DNA of 64,000 bases from Azolla caroliniana (taxonomy: Eukaryota > Polypodiophyta). Below the pieces are notes generated by a model, which made no database searches, was not told the origin of the DNA, and saw nothing but the letters and a program-made list of their open reading frames with translations. Positions within the stretch are counted from its first letter, which is position 1, and every line of letters begins with the position of its first letter. Shown here one piece after another: positions 22,901 to 33,454 of this stretch. The translations under genes were made by a program, and so were the position numbers. Where the stretch lies: assembly GCA_043228905.1 (NCBI GenBank), contig JBHGNT010000015.1:8866001-8930000 (forward strand). Direction: 5' to 3'.

Positions 22901-23990
22901 GAAGTTCGACGACTTCATCCAATCGATCGGCTTCTCAAAAAGCGATGAGGACCATTGTCTCTTTACCAACACAGCTCAAGATGGATCACCCATCTTCCTC
23001 ATCATTTACGTGGACGACATGCTCATTTCTGGACGCCACGCGGGCGAACTTGCCGATCTCGTTCGGCAACTGCGGTTGAAGTTTGCCATGAAGGACCTCG
23101 GTCCGGCACGACACATCCTTGGCATGAAAATTAGTCGGCATCGCGATAAACGACATCTTTTTTTGTCTCAGACCGACTATATCGGACGTGTCTTGGAACG
23201 CTTCAACATGCAATCAGCCAAATCTGCTTCAACCCCGCTCCCCATGAATCTTCGGCTCTCTCAGCGAGACTGCCCGACATCCGGTCCGGAGGGGGAAGAT
23301 ATGAAGTCGGTACCGTATGCACCGGCAGTCGGCTCCCTTATGTACCTGATGGTCGCGACACGGCCTGATATTTCTCACGCCGTAGGAGTCATTAGCAGAT
23401 TTATGCACAATCCTGGCCGATCGCATTGGAACGCAGTCAAGCATGTGTTCAAATATCTGGCTGGCACAAAAGATCACGGCATTCTTTTCGGTCCGAACCG
23501 AACCTCAGGCGTAGTCGGTTACACCGACTCGGACTTCGCCGGCTGTATAGATAGTCGGAAATCAACAACCGGATACTGCTTCAAATTCGGCAATGGAGCA
23601 ATCTCGTGGAAGTCGAAACTTTAGGAGTGCACAGCGACCTCAACGACCGAAGCAGAATATGTAGCTGCGTCCGACGCAGCAAAAGAAGCTTTGTGGCTCG
23701 GTCGGCTGGCGCACACGTTTCGACAAGTCGATCATGACTCGGCTCCAGTTGTCTACAGCGACAGTCAAGGTGCTGTTGCCCTGTCGAAAAACCCGGTTCA
23801 CCACAACGCCTCCAAACATATCGATGTTCGATATCACTTCGTTCGGGACTGCGTCATTTCAGGGAAAATCGGTCTAGAGAAAATATCCACAACCGACAAT
23901 GTCGCAGATGGAATGACCAAGTGTCTTTCAGCAGACCGTTTTCGGTCTCTTCGGCATCAGATGGGCGTAACGACAAACCAGTCCGGTTAG
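19977..23990 (+). pseudogene. Cop-2 gag-pol polyprotein with three in-frame stops
   Basis: One frame of 1338 codons from the ATG at 19977. In order: gag core (KFDGSNFNFWKEQM, about residue 15), CCHC zinc knuckle CNYCKKPGHIKADC (about 236), protease LLDSGASF (about 304), integrase with WHRRLGHLS and D-D-x35-E (SDVCGPM, FRTDNGGEF, NGIAERM; 430-590), RT with KARLVAKGFRQEYG (about 878) and YVDD (about 1011), RNase H (TDSDFAG about 1183; final block to 1338). This order is copia-type. Stops: TGA 22161-22163, TGA 22539-22541, TAG 23622-23624, all in one frame and all one C-to-T change from a sense codon. No frameshift and no missing catalytic residue. It needs read-through or helper proteins to move. 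Confidence 0.95.
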
Positions 23991-24169
23991 ACCCGGACAC
24001 AGAGCAGGATGGTTCCCGACAACCGACATCAGTTCCTTAATGATCGGCTTCAACTGTCCCGACCCGACCAGTTCGGTCTTCTGCCTTCGGACCCTGCCGA
24101 CTCGAACAAAGCTGATATGTCCGAGAACCTAAGTCTATACCTGTAATCTTAGATAACCCATGTATACGC

Positions 24170-24183
24170 CCATTACGGGGGAG
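24170..24183 (+). promoter_or_regulatory. Polypurine tract of Cop-2
   Basis: attacgggggag stands directly before the 3' LTR and primes plus-strand DNA synthesis. Confidence 0.8.
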
Positions 24184-24467
24184 TGTCGAATACATGTGTA
24201 TAATGGACGTATTCACACTATCCCGTTTCGGCCATTTATGTAATTAGCATAAAGGGTAGTTGCCCTAAGTCGGTCACTATATATAGTGACCTTGCAACCT
24301 TTTTGTAAGGTTGGTTGTTGTATTGTCTCTTTGTGAAATAAGAAAGTCTTTTGTGTCTCTCTCCCTCTCTCTCTCTCTCTGTGCACGACCTACAATCTGT
24401 CATACGCAGGTACTCAGAAGAATCGAATGCTTCTTGATCTTCCGCATTGACGACCTCGTCTACAACA
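24184..24467 (+). repeat. 3' LTR of Cop-2
   Basis: Same sequence as the 5' LTR apart from one more CT unit. It ends CTACAACA and is followed by the TSD gtaag. Confidence 0.95.
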
Positions 24468-25445
24468 GTAAGGATTCATGTAGACTAAATTTTAATATTG
24501 AGTGGGCATCATGCCGCTTTTTGAACATTTTTTCCAAAGTGTTCTCTAGGTTTGACTCATGTAATCGAGCCTTAGAACTCAATTAAAAACACACGAGTTC
24601 CCCAATTGATGTTTTACTCATAAATTTGAGTACTACATCTTTGCACACAACACCACCACCATTTGTATCAATTTGTGGCTTATGACACAATTGTGCAAAT
24701 TACAACCATCATATTGGGATGTATATCTGCATACCTCGCACTATCCATTTATTTGTGACATTTTTTTTAGTAGGTAGCACGTGGGTTTTTTTGAACCTTG
24801 TTTTCGTCACTTCTTGACTCTTATAGATAGTGACTTCTTTTTCTCTTTTTTTCATAACATTTGCTTGCTATGCAAGACTAGAATATTACTTGCGAGTGCA
24901 CTTGTTTTTTAACGCAATACACTTTCTCGACCATATCAATACATGTTGGGTTGGCATTCTAATATAAGGCTAACTAGGAAACTACATTGATGTTAGAACC
25001 ATGGTTGAGCCTTAGGGAGCCACCATGATTATTCAAGATAGAGATCCGAGAAAGACATCTTAGCTATGTTTCCCCCCATGGTTTTTAAAACACCATAGTG
25101 TTACCATAGTTATCAGATCTCGAATCACATCTCATATGTTTAGAGGGGTAAAGACGTGAGATGCTTTCTTGGTAGAGTTCTTACAATCAAAATTTCAAGC
25201 ACTCATTTTGCTTGTGTATTTTCTGAACCTCCTTATTTATATTGCATACCCACAACTTGCATCATGGAACAAGTTTTGAACGTTGTTGGAGCGATCTCTC
25301 CGACTGAGACCTCTCAACTCCAATCCGCATCTCGCACACCAGCTGAGATCACTATTGAACAATTGCTCACTACTACCTTGAATCAATTGGCCGAAATGAG
25401 GCAAGCCAATATGGCATTGGAAAAGAAATTCCAAGAATTGACTAT

Positions 25446-25863
25446 TGTCAGGAATAGTACTAAAGCAGAGATGGAATTAGTACTAAGAAGAGAAGTACTA
25501 TTAGTACTAAGAGGACGGGACTACGTAAGATTCCCGAGAGAGGAAGTGAGAAAGAGAGAGAGAAAGATGATGACAACAGCTAATATATTATGTGAAAAGA
25601 TAAGTACAAGCGGTTGAGAGGCTTAAAACTGGCGTTGAACCAATTTGGTTCAACATAATGCCTAGTGCCTTCTTTTATAGTGTTGTCAGGAGTAATCCAG
25701 AAACTTCTAGAATGTTCTAGAGAAATCTGGAATATACATTACTTTCTTATAATAAAACATAAATGAAAATAATATCCTATGAATTACAATAGATGGTGTG
25801 ATGGTTAAGAGCTCGACCCATATACCATAAGGTCATGGGTTTGAGTCTTGCCATATCATGACA
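25446..25863 (-). repeat. 3' LTR of Chr-1
   Basis: On the minus strand it runs TGTCATGATATGG...CCTGACA. It holds a TATA box (actataaaag, 25681-25672), then an inverted repeat gttgaacca-nnn-tggttcaac (25634-25654), and a tRNA-like module on the opposite strand (about 25795-25855). Confidence 0.92.
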
Positions 25864-27058
25864 CTATCTCCCCCTTAAAGACGACGAGTGGAACGAGTCG
25901 GCGCTGATTGCGGACCGAGTTTGTCTGGATATTTTCGGTGGAAATCAGCAAGCAGATCCTGAGCATTGGCAACATGCTCGACGGGTTCCCAAGTGCGTTC
26001 GCTCGGACTATAACCAACCCAATCGACCAAATAATAAAGTTTGTTGCGAATAAGTTTGGAATTGAGGATGGCAACAACTTCATACTCTGGGCCGGCGTCC
26101 AACTCCAGCGGGGGCGGCGGTGATGTAACACGATCAGGAATGGTGTTTGCTTTATAAGGTTCAAGAAGAGAACAATGGAAACTCGGATGTATCTGAAGCT
26201 GCGGAGGGAGATCAAGGCGGAATGTGACATCATTAACTTTACCCGTAATACGGAAAGGACCGAGTCGTCGATAATCCAACTTGTCGCACGGTCGAGTAGT
26301 CTTGATGTGACGACGTAAGAGACATACTCGATCTCCGATGGCAAAAGAGGAGGGAAGCCGATGACGATCCACGTAAGTCTTCTGTGTCTGTTGAGCATGA
26401 CGAAGATGAGTCGAGAGATCTATCTGGATCTTGCGTAGTCTCTCCAAATGACTAGGGCGGCGGTTTCCTCGCTAGTGATGGCCTTAGTACACGGAACAAA
26501 ATGTGCCATCTTCGTATATCGATCGACGACGGTTAAGATAGCGTCGAACCCCTGTGAGACCGGCAGATCTGTGATAAAATCAAGACAAATAGATTGCCAC
26601 GACTTACTTGGAATCGGTAAGGGTTCCAACAAGCCATATGGATGGTGTCGTGGCATCTTTGCTCGGCAGCAAGCATCACAGGTCCGAACGTAGTCGTCAA
26701 CAAAACGGCGCTTGTGGGGCCACCAAAAAGATCGATGCACTAGCTCCAACGTCTTAGTACTACCAAAATGTCCCGCCATATGGGTGTCGTGACAATGCTG
26801 GACGATTTGAAGGCGACAGGAGCAATCGGGGACATATACGCGCTTTTTAAAGAATAACAAACCATCATGATATTCGAATTGTCGGTAGTCAATACCTGGT
26901 TGTTGAGACTGAGAACAGGATGCCCGAGAAGTATCAATGTGATCTAGGATGTCTTGAGCAAAACAATCCGTCTTCAAGTTTGCACGTATGTCATCGGTAA
27001 TCCGTGAATCCATCGGGGTGTGAAAAATCCGCGTCGTGTGCAATCGTGTTGGTCCCAA
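25864..27058 (-). pseudogene. Chr-1 integrase with chromodomain, catalytic core deleted
   Basis: The N-terminal half (27058-26420) has the zinc-binding segment (HCHDTHMAGHFG...CDACCRAK) and the start of the core up to the first Asp region (CLDFITDLPV, TVVDRYTKM). Near 26430 it jumps from VIWRDYAR straight to KIQIDLSTHLRHAQQ, which normally lies far beyond the catalytic Asp and Glu. That internal deletion removes the D-x35-E part. The C-terminal part (26447-25875) keeps a complete chromodomain (YEVVAILNSKL...LYYLVDWVGY...RTWEPVEHV), which in chromoviruses reads histone marks and directs insertion into heterochromatin. Confidence 0.85.
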
Positions 27059-27060
27059 GA

Positions 27061-29073
27061 TTACTTGCTTTTGATATCAAATGTTGGATCACCAGGACGA
27101 GGTGCAAGATATGAACGCCGTGGTAGTGCATCTGCTTTTCCTTGCTGCTTCCCCGGTCGATATGTGATTTTGAAGTCGAAACGCGTGAGGAATTGCGCCC
27201 ACCGAGCTTGCCGTCGATTTAGTACGCGAGCGTTCTGGAAATAAGCAAGATTTTTATGATCACTAAAGACAATGACCTGATGTGGAGAGCCCTCTAAGAA
27301 ATGCCGCCATTGCACAAATGAATCCACGATGGCTAATAACTCCTTGTCATGTATTTCGTAGTTGATTTCCGCAACATCGAATTTGCGCGAATGGAAAGCC
27401 ACCGGATGCAACTCTTCTTTATCTCCTTGTTGAGAAAGGATGCTACCGAGGGCGAAATCTGAAGCATCGGTCTCCATGATGACTGGTTTGCTAGTATCCA
27501 CATGAGCTAGAATCGGTGCTGATGTAAAGGCTTTCTTAAGATGCCGAAAAGCCATATCTGCTTCAATGGACCAAAGAAATGCTTGGCCCTTCTTCGTAAG
27601 TTGTGTGAGGGGTAAGATAATCTTCGAGTAATCCTGTATAAACTTACGGTAGAAGTTAGCAAAACCTAGAAAACATTGTACATCTCGTACCGACTGTGGA
27701 ATTTGCCACTCTAGTACAGTTTGGACTTTAGCTGGATCCATGGCGATGCCCTTTGAGGAGATGACGTAGCCTAGAAATTCCACTTGCTTGTAGTCAAAGC
27801 TACATTTTTCTAGCTTGGCATAAAGACCATTCTCGCGGAGTCGCTTTAGTACTAATAGTACATGAGAATCGTGCTCTTGCTGGGTCTTCGAATAAATCAA
27901 TAGATCATTAAGATAGATGATCAAACAGATATCCAAGAGGTCTCTGAATATATCATTTGCCATGTGTTGGAAGACTGCGGGTGCATTGGTTTGGCCGAAC
28001 GGCATAACAGTATACTCGAAATGCCCATACCGCGTGCGAAAGGCGGTCTTCCATTCATCTCCCAGTCGGATCCGCACGAGGTTATACGCTCCTCGTAGAT
28101 CGATTTTGGTAAAAAACTTGGCACCATTAACTCGCTCTAAAAGACTTGATATAAGAGGAAGTGCATACCTATTCCGGATGGTGACCTTATTCAATCCGCG
28201 GTAATCAACGACGAGACGAAGTGAGCCATCTTTCTTCTTGACAAAGAAGATGGGTGCACCGGCCGGAGATTTCGAATGACGGATGAACCCGCTTGCCAAG
28301 TTCTCCTTGATGTAGGCTCGAAGGACTTCTAACTCGGTGGGTGACAAGTTGTAAATTGGTCCCCATGGGGGCTCGGTTCCTGGTTGTAAATCGATGGGAC
28401 AGTCATAGGGACGGTGATGAGGAAGGGTACCGGCTTTTACCTTGTCAAATACATCGGCATAAGGATGATATTTTGCCGGAAGTTGTACTGAGGAGTCCTT
28501 CTTAATAGTGCTGGAAGGATGTACTGATATTGCAAATAGGAACATTGCCTCCTTGTGTCCTTCTTCGCGTAATTGATGGAGTGAAATGGTCGAAACTCGG
28601 TGAGTAGATTCTTGGGGTGGTCGATATCGGACTTCTCTTGTTCTCCAATCTATGGCTGGATTATGTAATTCAAACCAAGGTAATCCTAGGACAATGGGAT
28701 GCTCTGGACTACTAATTATATTAAATGATATTACACACACAAAACTACCTAGGACAACTTGAATGGGTTCTGATTCTTCTACAATATTCCCGGAAGCAAT
28801 GGGATGACCATCAATGACTACTACAGATGCAGGACAAGGAAGTTTTCTTAGGGATATCTGAGAAGCTTGGGCAAAATTTCGATCCATGAAACAAGAATTA
28901 GCTCCGGAATCTAAGAGTGCTAGGACGGGTACTGGGGGAGTACTTTTAGTACTAACAATGACTTGGGCTAGGAACACATTGCTAACTTGCTTGGAAGGAA
29001 TGGAACCACTAATGGGCTGTACAGATCTAGGGCTGCTGTCCAACCAAACGGTTCCTATTTTGGTTGGACTCAA
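27061..29073 (-). pseudogene. Chr-1 protease, reverse transcriptase and RNase H
   Basis: An unbroken 670-residue frame. Protease LLDSGANSCF is near residue 55. RT has FFVKKKDGSLRLVVDYRGLN, KFFTKIDLRGAYN and VMPFGQTNAP. The catalytic box reads YLND where YLDD is required, a single G-to-A change that should kill polymerisation. RNase H follows with METDASDFALG, KELLAIVDSF, SDHKNLAYF and RQARWAQFL, ending in ADALPRRS. A frameshift near 27061 separates it from integrase. Its start overlaps the gag end in the -1 frame, so it was probably made as a gag-pol fusion. Confidence 0.9.
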
Positions 29074-30227
29074 TCGTTTAACTCTTCATCTAATTGACTA
29101 AGGATTTCAAATTTGTTTGAGATACTTGGGCTATTAGTACTATGAATACTATCTGACACTCTATTAGTACTATTAATACTATCAGACACTCCGAAGGGAA
29201 GAATTGACTCGGGTTTAGTATAAGCGACGATTTGATTTACCTGTCTTTTTGGCCTATGGGGACAATTGATGGCGATATGCCCTGGTCCACCGCAATAAAG
29301 ACATAATCGATTGGCACGTCGTCGTTGCTTTTCTTCTTCCGATAACGGGCCACGTCGACGCATGGTGTCGATCTCCATCGGTGTCGGAATATTGGCTTGA
29401 GGTACATCGCGTGCAAATGGTTTAGCCGTGACTGAGGCGTATATGGGTTCCGGCCGAGAGCGTGGTATTTGTAACTGACGCTCCGAACGCCGTTCGAAAA
29501 GGCGGTTGTCGCATCGGACCGCTTGACTGATTGCCTCCGTAAGAGACTTTGGTTCTTCGGGGAAGGTTAAAAGTAGATCTTTGACATCATTGCGCAAGCC
29601 GTAGCGAAACTGCTCCATGAGGGCCTGATCATCCCAGGGAATATCTGAGGCGAGTAGGCGGAAATCCGCCGCGTAGGCAGAGGTTGGACGATCGCCTTGA
29701 CGCAATCTTCAGATCTTGTTGATAGCCGTCCTGATGTTGTCGGTATCTCCAAAGCAGGCTTTAAACTCACCAATAAAATCTTCAAAGTTATTAAGCAAGG
29801 GTGATTGTTTTTCTAGAAGCGGAGTGAACCATGCCAAGGCTGAGCCGCTAAGTAACGTGCCTATTAGGCCGACTCGAGATGCATCAGTGGGATATCGGGA
29901 AGGATGCATCTGGATGACTAAGCGTACCTGATTAAGGAATCCCCAGAATTGCGATCGCGTTCCATCAAATTTCACAGGAAGTCCAATCTTGGGCTCTTTA
30001 TGAAATCCTTGGGGACTTGATCCTTGTTGTTGCAACGCTGCTTCGAGTTGTTGTACCCGTAATGCTAACTCCCCATGTTGTTGTTGCGTTTGTTGTTTTT
30101 CGGGAGCGATTTGTTGCAGAACCCCTATCAACCGTTGGTTTTCTTGTTCCAGAGCAACAAACTTTTCTTTTAGGCACTATAACTCAGAGAAAACGGATTG
30201 ATATTCTTGGGCGCTAACAGTAGCCAT
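29070..30227 (-). pseudogene. Chr-1 gag with two in-frame stops
   Basis: The ATG at 30227 begins MATVSAQEYQSVFSEL. A coiled-coil, Gln-rich N-terminus (KQQTQQQ, QQLEAALQQQG) leads to the gag core (FDGTRSQFWGFLNQVRL) and a CCHC knuckle CLYCGGPGHIAINC near 29300. In-frame TAG at 30177-30179 (Gln expected) and TGA at 29709-29711 (Arg expected) are both C-to-T type. The gag stop TGA is at 29070-29072, 4 bases past the slippery heptamer. Confidence 0.85.
29076..29082 (-). promoter_or_regulatory. Candidate -1 ribosomal frameshift heptamer between Chr-1 gag and pol
   Basis: On the minus strand G TTA AAC is in the gag frame inside the short gag/pol overlap, and pol is in the -1 frame. GTTAAAC is a known functional slippery heptamer in nidoviruses (equine arteritis virus). 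I have not shown a downstream stimulatory structure. Confidence 0.5.
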
Positions 30228-30257
30228 AGTATAGGGAAAAGGGTAGGAGGAAAGGAA

Positions 30258-30271
30258 AATTTGGTTCAAAC
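30258..30271 (-). promoter_or_regulatory. Unusual primer-binding site of Chr-1 (candidate self-priming)
   Basis: Directly at the end of the 5' LTR the minus strand reads GTTTGAACCAAATT. It does not begin with TGG and matches no tRNA end I know. It is complementary over nine bases (TTGAACCAA to TTGGTTCAA) to the LTR sequence just downstream of the TATA box, that is, to the expected 5' end of the element RNA. Confidence 0.5.
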
Positions 30272-30689
30272 TGTCAGGAATAGTACTAAAGCAGAGATGG
30301 AATTAGTACTAAGAAGAGAAGTACTATTAGTACTAAGAGGACGGGACTACGTAAGATTCCCGAGAGAGGAAGTGAGAAAGAGAGAGAGAAAGATGATGAC
30401 AGCAGCTAATATATTATGTGAAAAGATAAGTACAAGCGGCTGAGAGGCTTAAGACTGGCGTTGAACCAATTTGGTTCAACATAATGCCTAGTGCCTTCTT
30501 TTATAGTGTTGTCAGGAGTAATCCAGAAACTTCTAGAATGTTCTAGAGAAATCTGGAATATACATTACTTTCTTATAATAAAACATAAATGAAAATAATA
30601 TCCTATGAATTACAATAGATGGTGTGATGGTTAAGAGCTCGACCCATATACCATAAGGTCATGGGTTCGAGTCTTGCCATATCATGACA
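30272..30689 (-). repeat. 5' LTR of Chr-1
   Basis: 418 bp, TGTCATGAT...CCTGACA on the minus strand. The inverted repeat is at 30460-30480. A tRNA-like module on the plus strand has B box ggttcgagtct (30664-30674) and D-loop-like gatggttaagagc (30626-30638). Confidence 0.92.
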
Positions 30690-31591
30690 ACTATTGAGTC
30701 CAAGAAAGAAGGTTCAAGGGAGATAAGAAAGAAAGAACCGAGGAGGCCATTAACACTTGGCTTGGTCATTGGGAGTCTCACTTTGAGCTCCACCCCAAGC
30801 CCGATGTTGTAAAAATTGGTTATGTCGGTTGTGAGTTGGGTGGTTGAGTTGCTACTTGGTGGCATGGCCTAAGGACTGCAAAGAACTTACCCACAACTTA
30901 AGAAGGTTTCGTTGATGTTTTTAAGAAACAGTTTTTGCAGCCACCTTCTCAAACTGAACAAGCGCAACACTTGCTCACGTTGTCGAGTAAGCCATTTACC
31001 TCTCTTGAGGATTATGTGCATCATGCTCGGACCCATATCCAAAAATCGGGACTTACGGGTGAGAAATGGTTTGTTGCTTACTTTTTGAATGGTATTCCCA
31101 ATGGGGATTGCCATTGGATTGTCCATGACAAGGACCCCACAACTTTCGAGGAAGCCGTCAACATTGTACTTCAGTACCATAGGACTTCCAAGAAAGACCA
31201 CAATAAACCTGAGTTTGCCAAAACTTTGAATGTCAAGTTCATTGGGAAACGTAAGCAATCCAGTGACACTCTTGACCACGACTCCAAGAAACCGAACCTC
31301 TTCTGTGCATATTGCAAGAAGCGGGGCCACACAAAGGATACCTGTCGTCGTCTTGAGAGGAAGTCAATGAACACCCCTCCTCAAGACAAATCTACGAGTC
31401 ACACATGTGAGTCTTTTGATGTTGTTGAAGTTCATGTGAATGCCCTTTTCCTTCACATTTACTTGGACCTAATGATTTACCCCAAGCAGTCGGGTATATC
31501 AATGGAACACAAACACATTTCTTGTTTGATTTCGGTAGTTCTCACAATTTTCTTAATGATCACTTTGTGCAATAAATGGAACTCCACATAA

Positions 31592-33360
31592 ACGCAAGTG
31601 ATCATATCTATCAAATTCACATGGAAAATCGAAGCATTCAATACATCAGTGGCATTGTTTGTCAACTGCCAATTCAAATAGATACCTATTTGGAGAAGCT
31701 AGATTTTCATGTTATGAAACTACAATCCGTAAATGTCCTTTTAGGATACCCTTGATTTTTTAATAAAAACCCTTCTTTGTCCATTGATTGGGTTAATCAC
31801 TCAATCACATTTGAACTTAATAATTGTAAACATTTTATTCAATGTTCCAAACTTCCTTCTCGTTCACTTGTGTCTTCTAAATCTTTAAGTGAGTATTCAA
31901 GTTCATTAATTTATTCATGTGTAATTGATCCTGCGTTTCAATTTTATTATTTTAATATTGATGCCACACAATTACCACATTATGAACAACGATTACTCAA
32001 CTCTATTTTAGACGATTTTCAAGACGTGTTTCCTAACGAATTGCCGCTTATTTTACTACCAAAATGTAATGTGGACCATCAAATTGAACTCATCCCCGGT
32101 GTTGCTCTTGTGAGCATTCCACCTTACTGACTTAGTCGATTAGAAGAGGATGAGATCGCTAAACAACTTAGGAATACTCGAGTATGGGCCACATTAGGTA
32201 TAGTAAATCACCTTGGGGTGTGCCAGTTCTATTAGTTAAGAAGAAGGAAGGTTCATGGCGAATGTGTATCAATTATTGCTGTTTGAATAAAATGACAATT
32301 AAAAATGCATATCCGTTACCTCGTGTAGATGATTTGATTGATCGTTTGCATGGGGCCCGATATTTTACTAAAATTGACTTACGAACAGGTTATCATCAGA
32401 TTCGCATTGCCAGGGATGATATTCCTAAAACCGTTTTTCGTACATGCTATGACCATTATGAGTTTTTAGTCATGCCTTTCGGGTTTACTAATACTCTAGC
32501 TACATTCCAACAAGCGATGAATGACATTTTCCGAGATCAACTCGGTGATTTTGTTGTTGTCTTCTTGGATGATATTTTGATATATAGTCATACCTTGCAA
32601 GATCATGTTCAACATGTTCGATTTGTTTTGCAAAAGTTGCGTGACAACTCTTTCTATGCAAAACATTCAAAATGTGATTTTTTTCCAAAAATGTATTGTG
32701 TACCTAGGTCATTTAATTACGGAAAATGACGTTGAAATTGAACCTTCTCGTATTCAAAAGGTTAAACTTTGGCCTATTCCTTGTAATATTCGTGAATTGC
32801 GATCATTCTTAGGGTTTGTTGGATTTTTACGAAAATCAATTCGTAACTATTCCAAATTGACTACGCGATTAACTATCCTTTTAAAAGGTCATCCACGTAA
32901 GTTTGTCAAACCGATTGCATGGAATGAAAAACTTGACAAATCATTTGAGACACTCAAAGAGCATGTGTGTAGGCTCCTACTCTTCTATTATCGGACCCTT
33001 ATAAGCCTTTCTCAATCGAAACTGATGCTAGTGATTATGCTATTGGTGCCATTCTCTATCAAGGCGATCACCCTATTGCTTTTGAAACTAAGAAGCTTGA
33101 TGCTGCTCAATCTCGGTATTCGGTTCAAGAGAAAGAGTTGTTTGTGGTAATACATTCACTTCAAACATGGAGGCACTATCTCTATGAAATAAATTTGTGG
33201 TTACAACAGACCATCAATCATTCAAGTATTTTTGTGACCAGTCAAATCTTGTTGGTTGTAAAGGCCGTTGGGCTGACCTTATGCAATATTTTGATTTTTC
33301 CATACAGTGTCGCAAGGGTTCTATGAACATCGTTGTAGATGCTCTTAGTCACATTAAATA
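31592..33360 (+). pseudogene. Gyp-4 protease, reverse transcriptase and RNase H, degenerate
   Basis: The protease box near 31530 reads LFDFGSSHNFL, with Phe where Ser/Thr is expected. RT from about 32180 has [42 protein letters not shown] and an intact FLDDILIYS near 32565. The connection and RNase H follow ([26 protein letters not shown]; later only pieces). TGA at 32128-32130 sits where PYR is expected, and several frameshifts lie between 32700 and 33340. Confidence 0.8.
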
Positions 33361-33454
33361 AGTTAACATGCTTAGCTTCACGGAAATAAAATCTGGTTTT
33401 TTAGATCACCTTCGAGGGAAATAACTTGATGATAGTTATTTCTCAAAATACTAG

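Larger units (their letters stand above)
19027..24467 (+). mobile_element. Cop-2: complete Ty1/copia element, TSD gtaag
   Basis: It is 5441 bp long with 282- and 284-bp LTRs, a perfect TSD gtaag (19022-19026 and 24468-24472), PBS, one long gag-pol frame and PPT. By eye the two LTRs show no substitutions, only a 2-bp CT-repeat difference, so it is a very recent insertion. Even so, the polyprotein carries three in-frame stops. Confidence 0.95.
25446..30689 (-). mobile_element. Chr-1: complete chromodomain gypsy element, TSD actat
   Basis: Two 418-bp LTRs differ at about four positions by eye (about 1%), and a perfect TSD actat lies at 25441-25445 and 30690-30694. Minus-strand order: 5' LTR, unusual PBS, gag, frameshift site, protease-RT-RNase H, integrase with chromodomain, PPT (aagggggagatag next to 25863), 3' LTR. 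The pol sequence looks more like fungal chromoviruses than the common angiosperm clades; Tcn1-like chromoviruses are reported from seed-free plants and fungi (from memory). It has a deleted integrase core and is not autonomous. Confidence 0.92.
25264..31591 (+). pseudogene. Gyp-4 gag, split by Chr-1
   Basis: Gag starts at the ATG 25264 (MEQVLNVVGAISPTETS) and is interrupted at 25445 by Chr-1. After 30695 it resumes: WHGLRTAKNL, the gag core around FVDVFKKQFLQ and LTLSSKPFTSLEDYVHHART, and a CCHC knuckle CAYCKKRGHTKDTC near 31306. Gag forms the particle and packages RNA. Several stops (for example TGA near 30847 and TAA near 30899) and the insertion leave it inactive. 24473-25263 is non-coding leader. 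Confidence 0.8.

Noticed and set aside
25795-25863. A functional tRNA gene in the Chr-1 LTR
   Set aside because: B box and D-loop-like parts are present, but no full cloverleaf or acceptor stem can be paired; kept only as a tRNA-like relic.
25446-30689. LTR direct repeats of Chr-1 as a possible CRISPR-like or phage repeat
   Set aside because: Two 418-bp copies flanking gag-pol with a TSD are plain LTRs; the window is eukaryotic.
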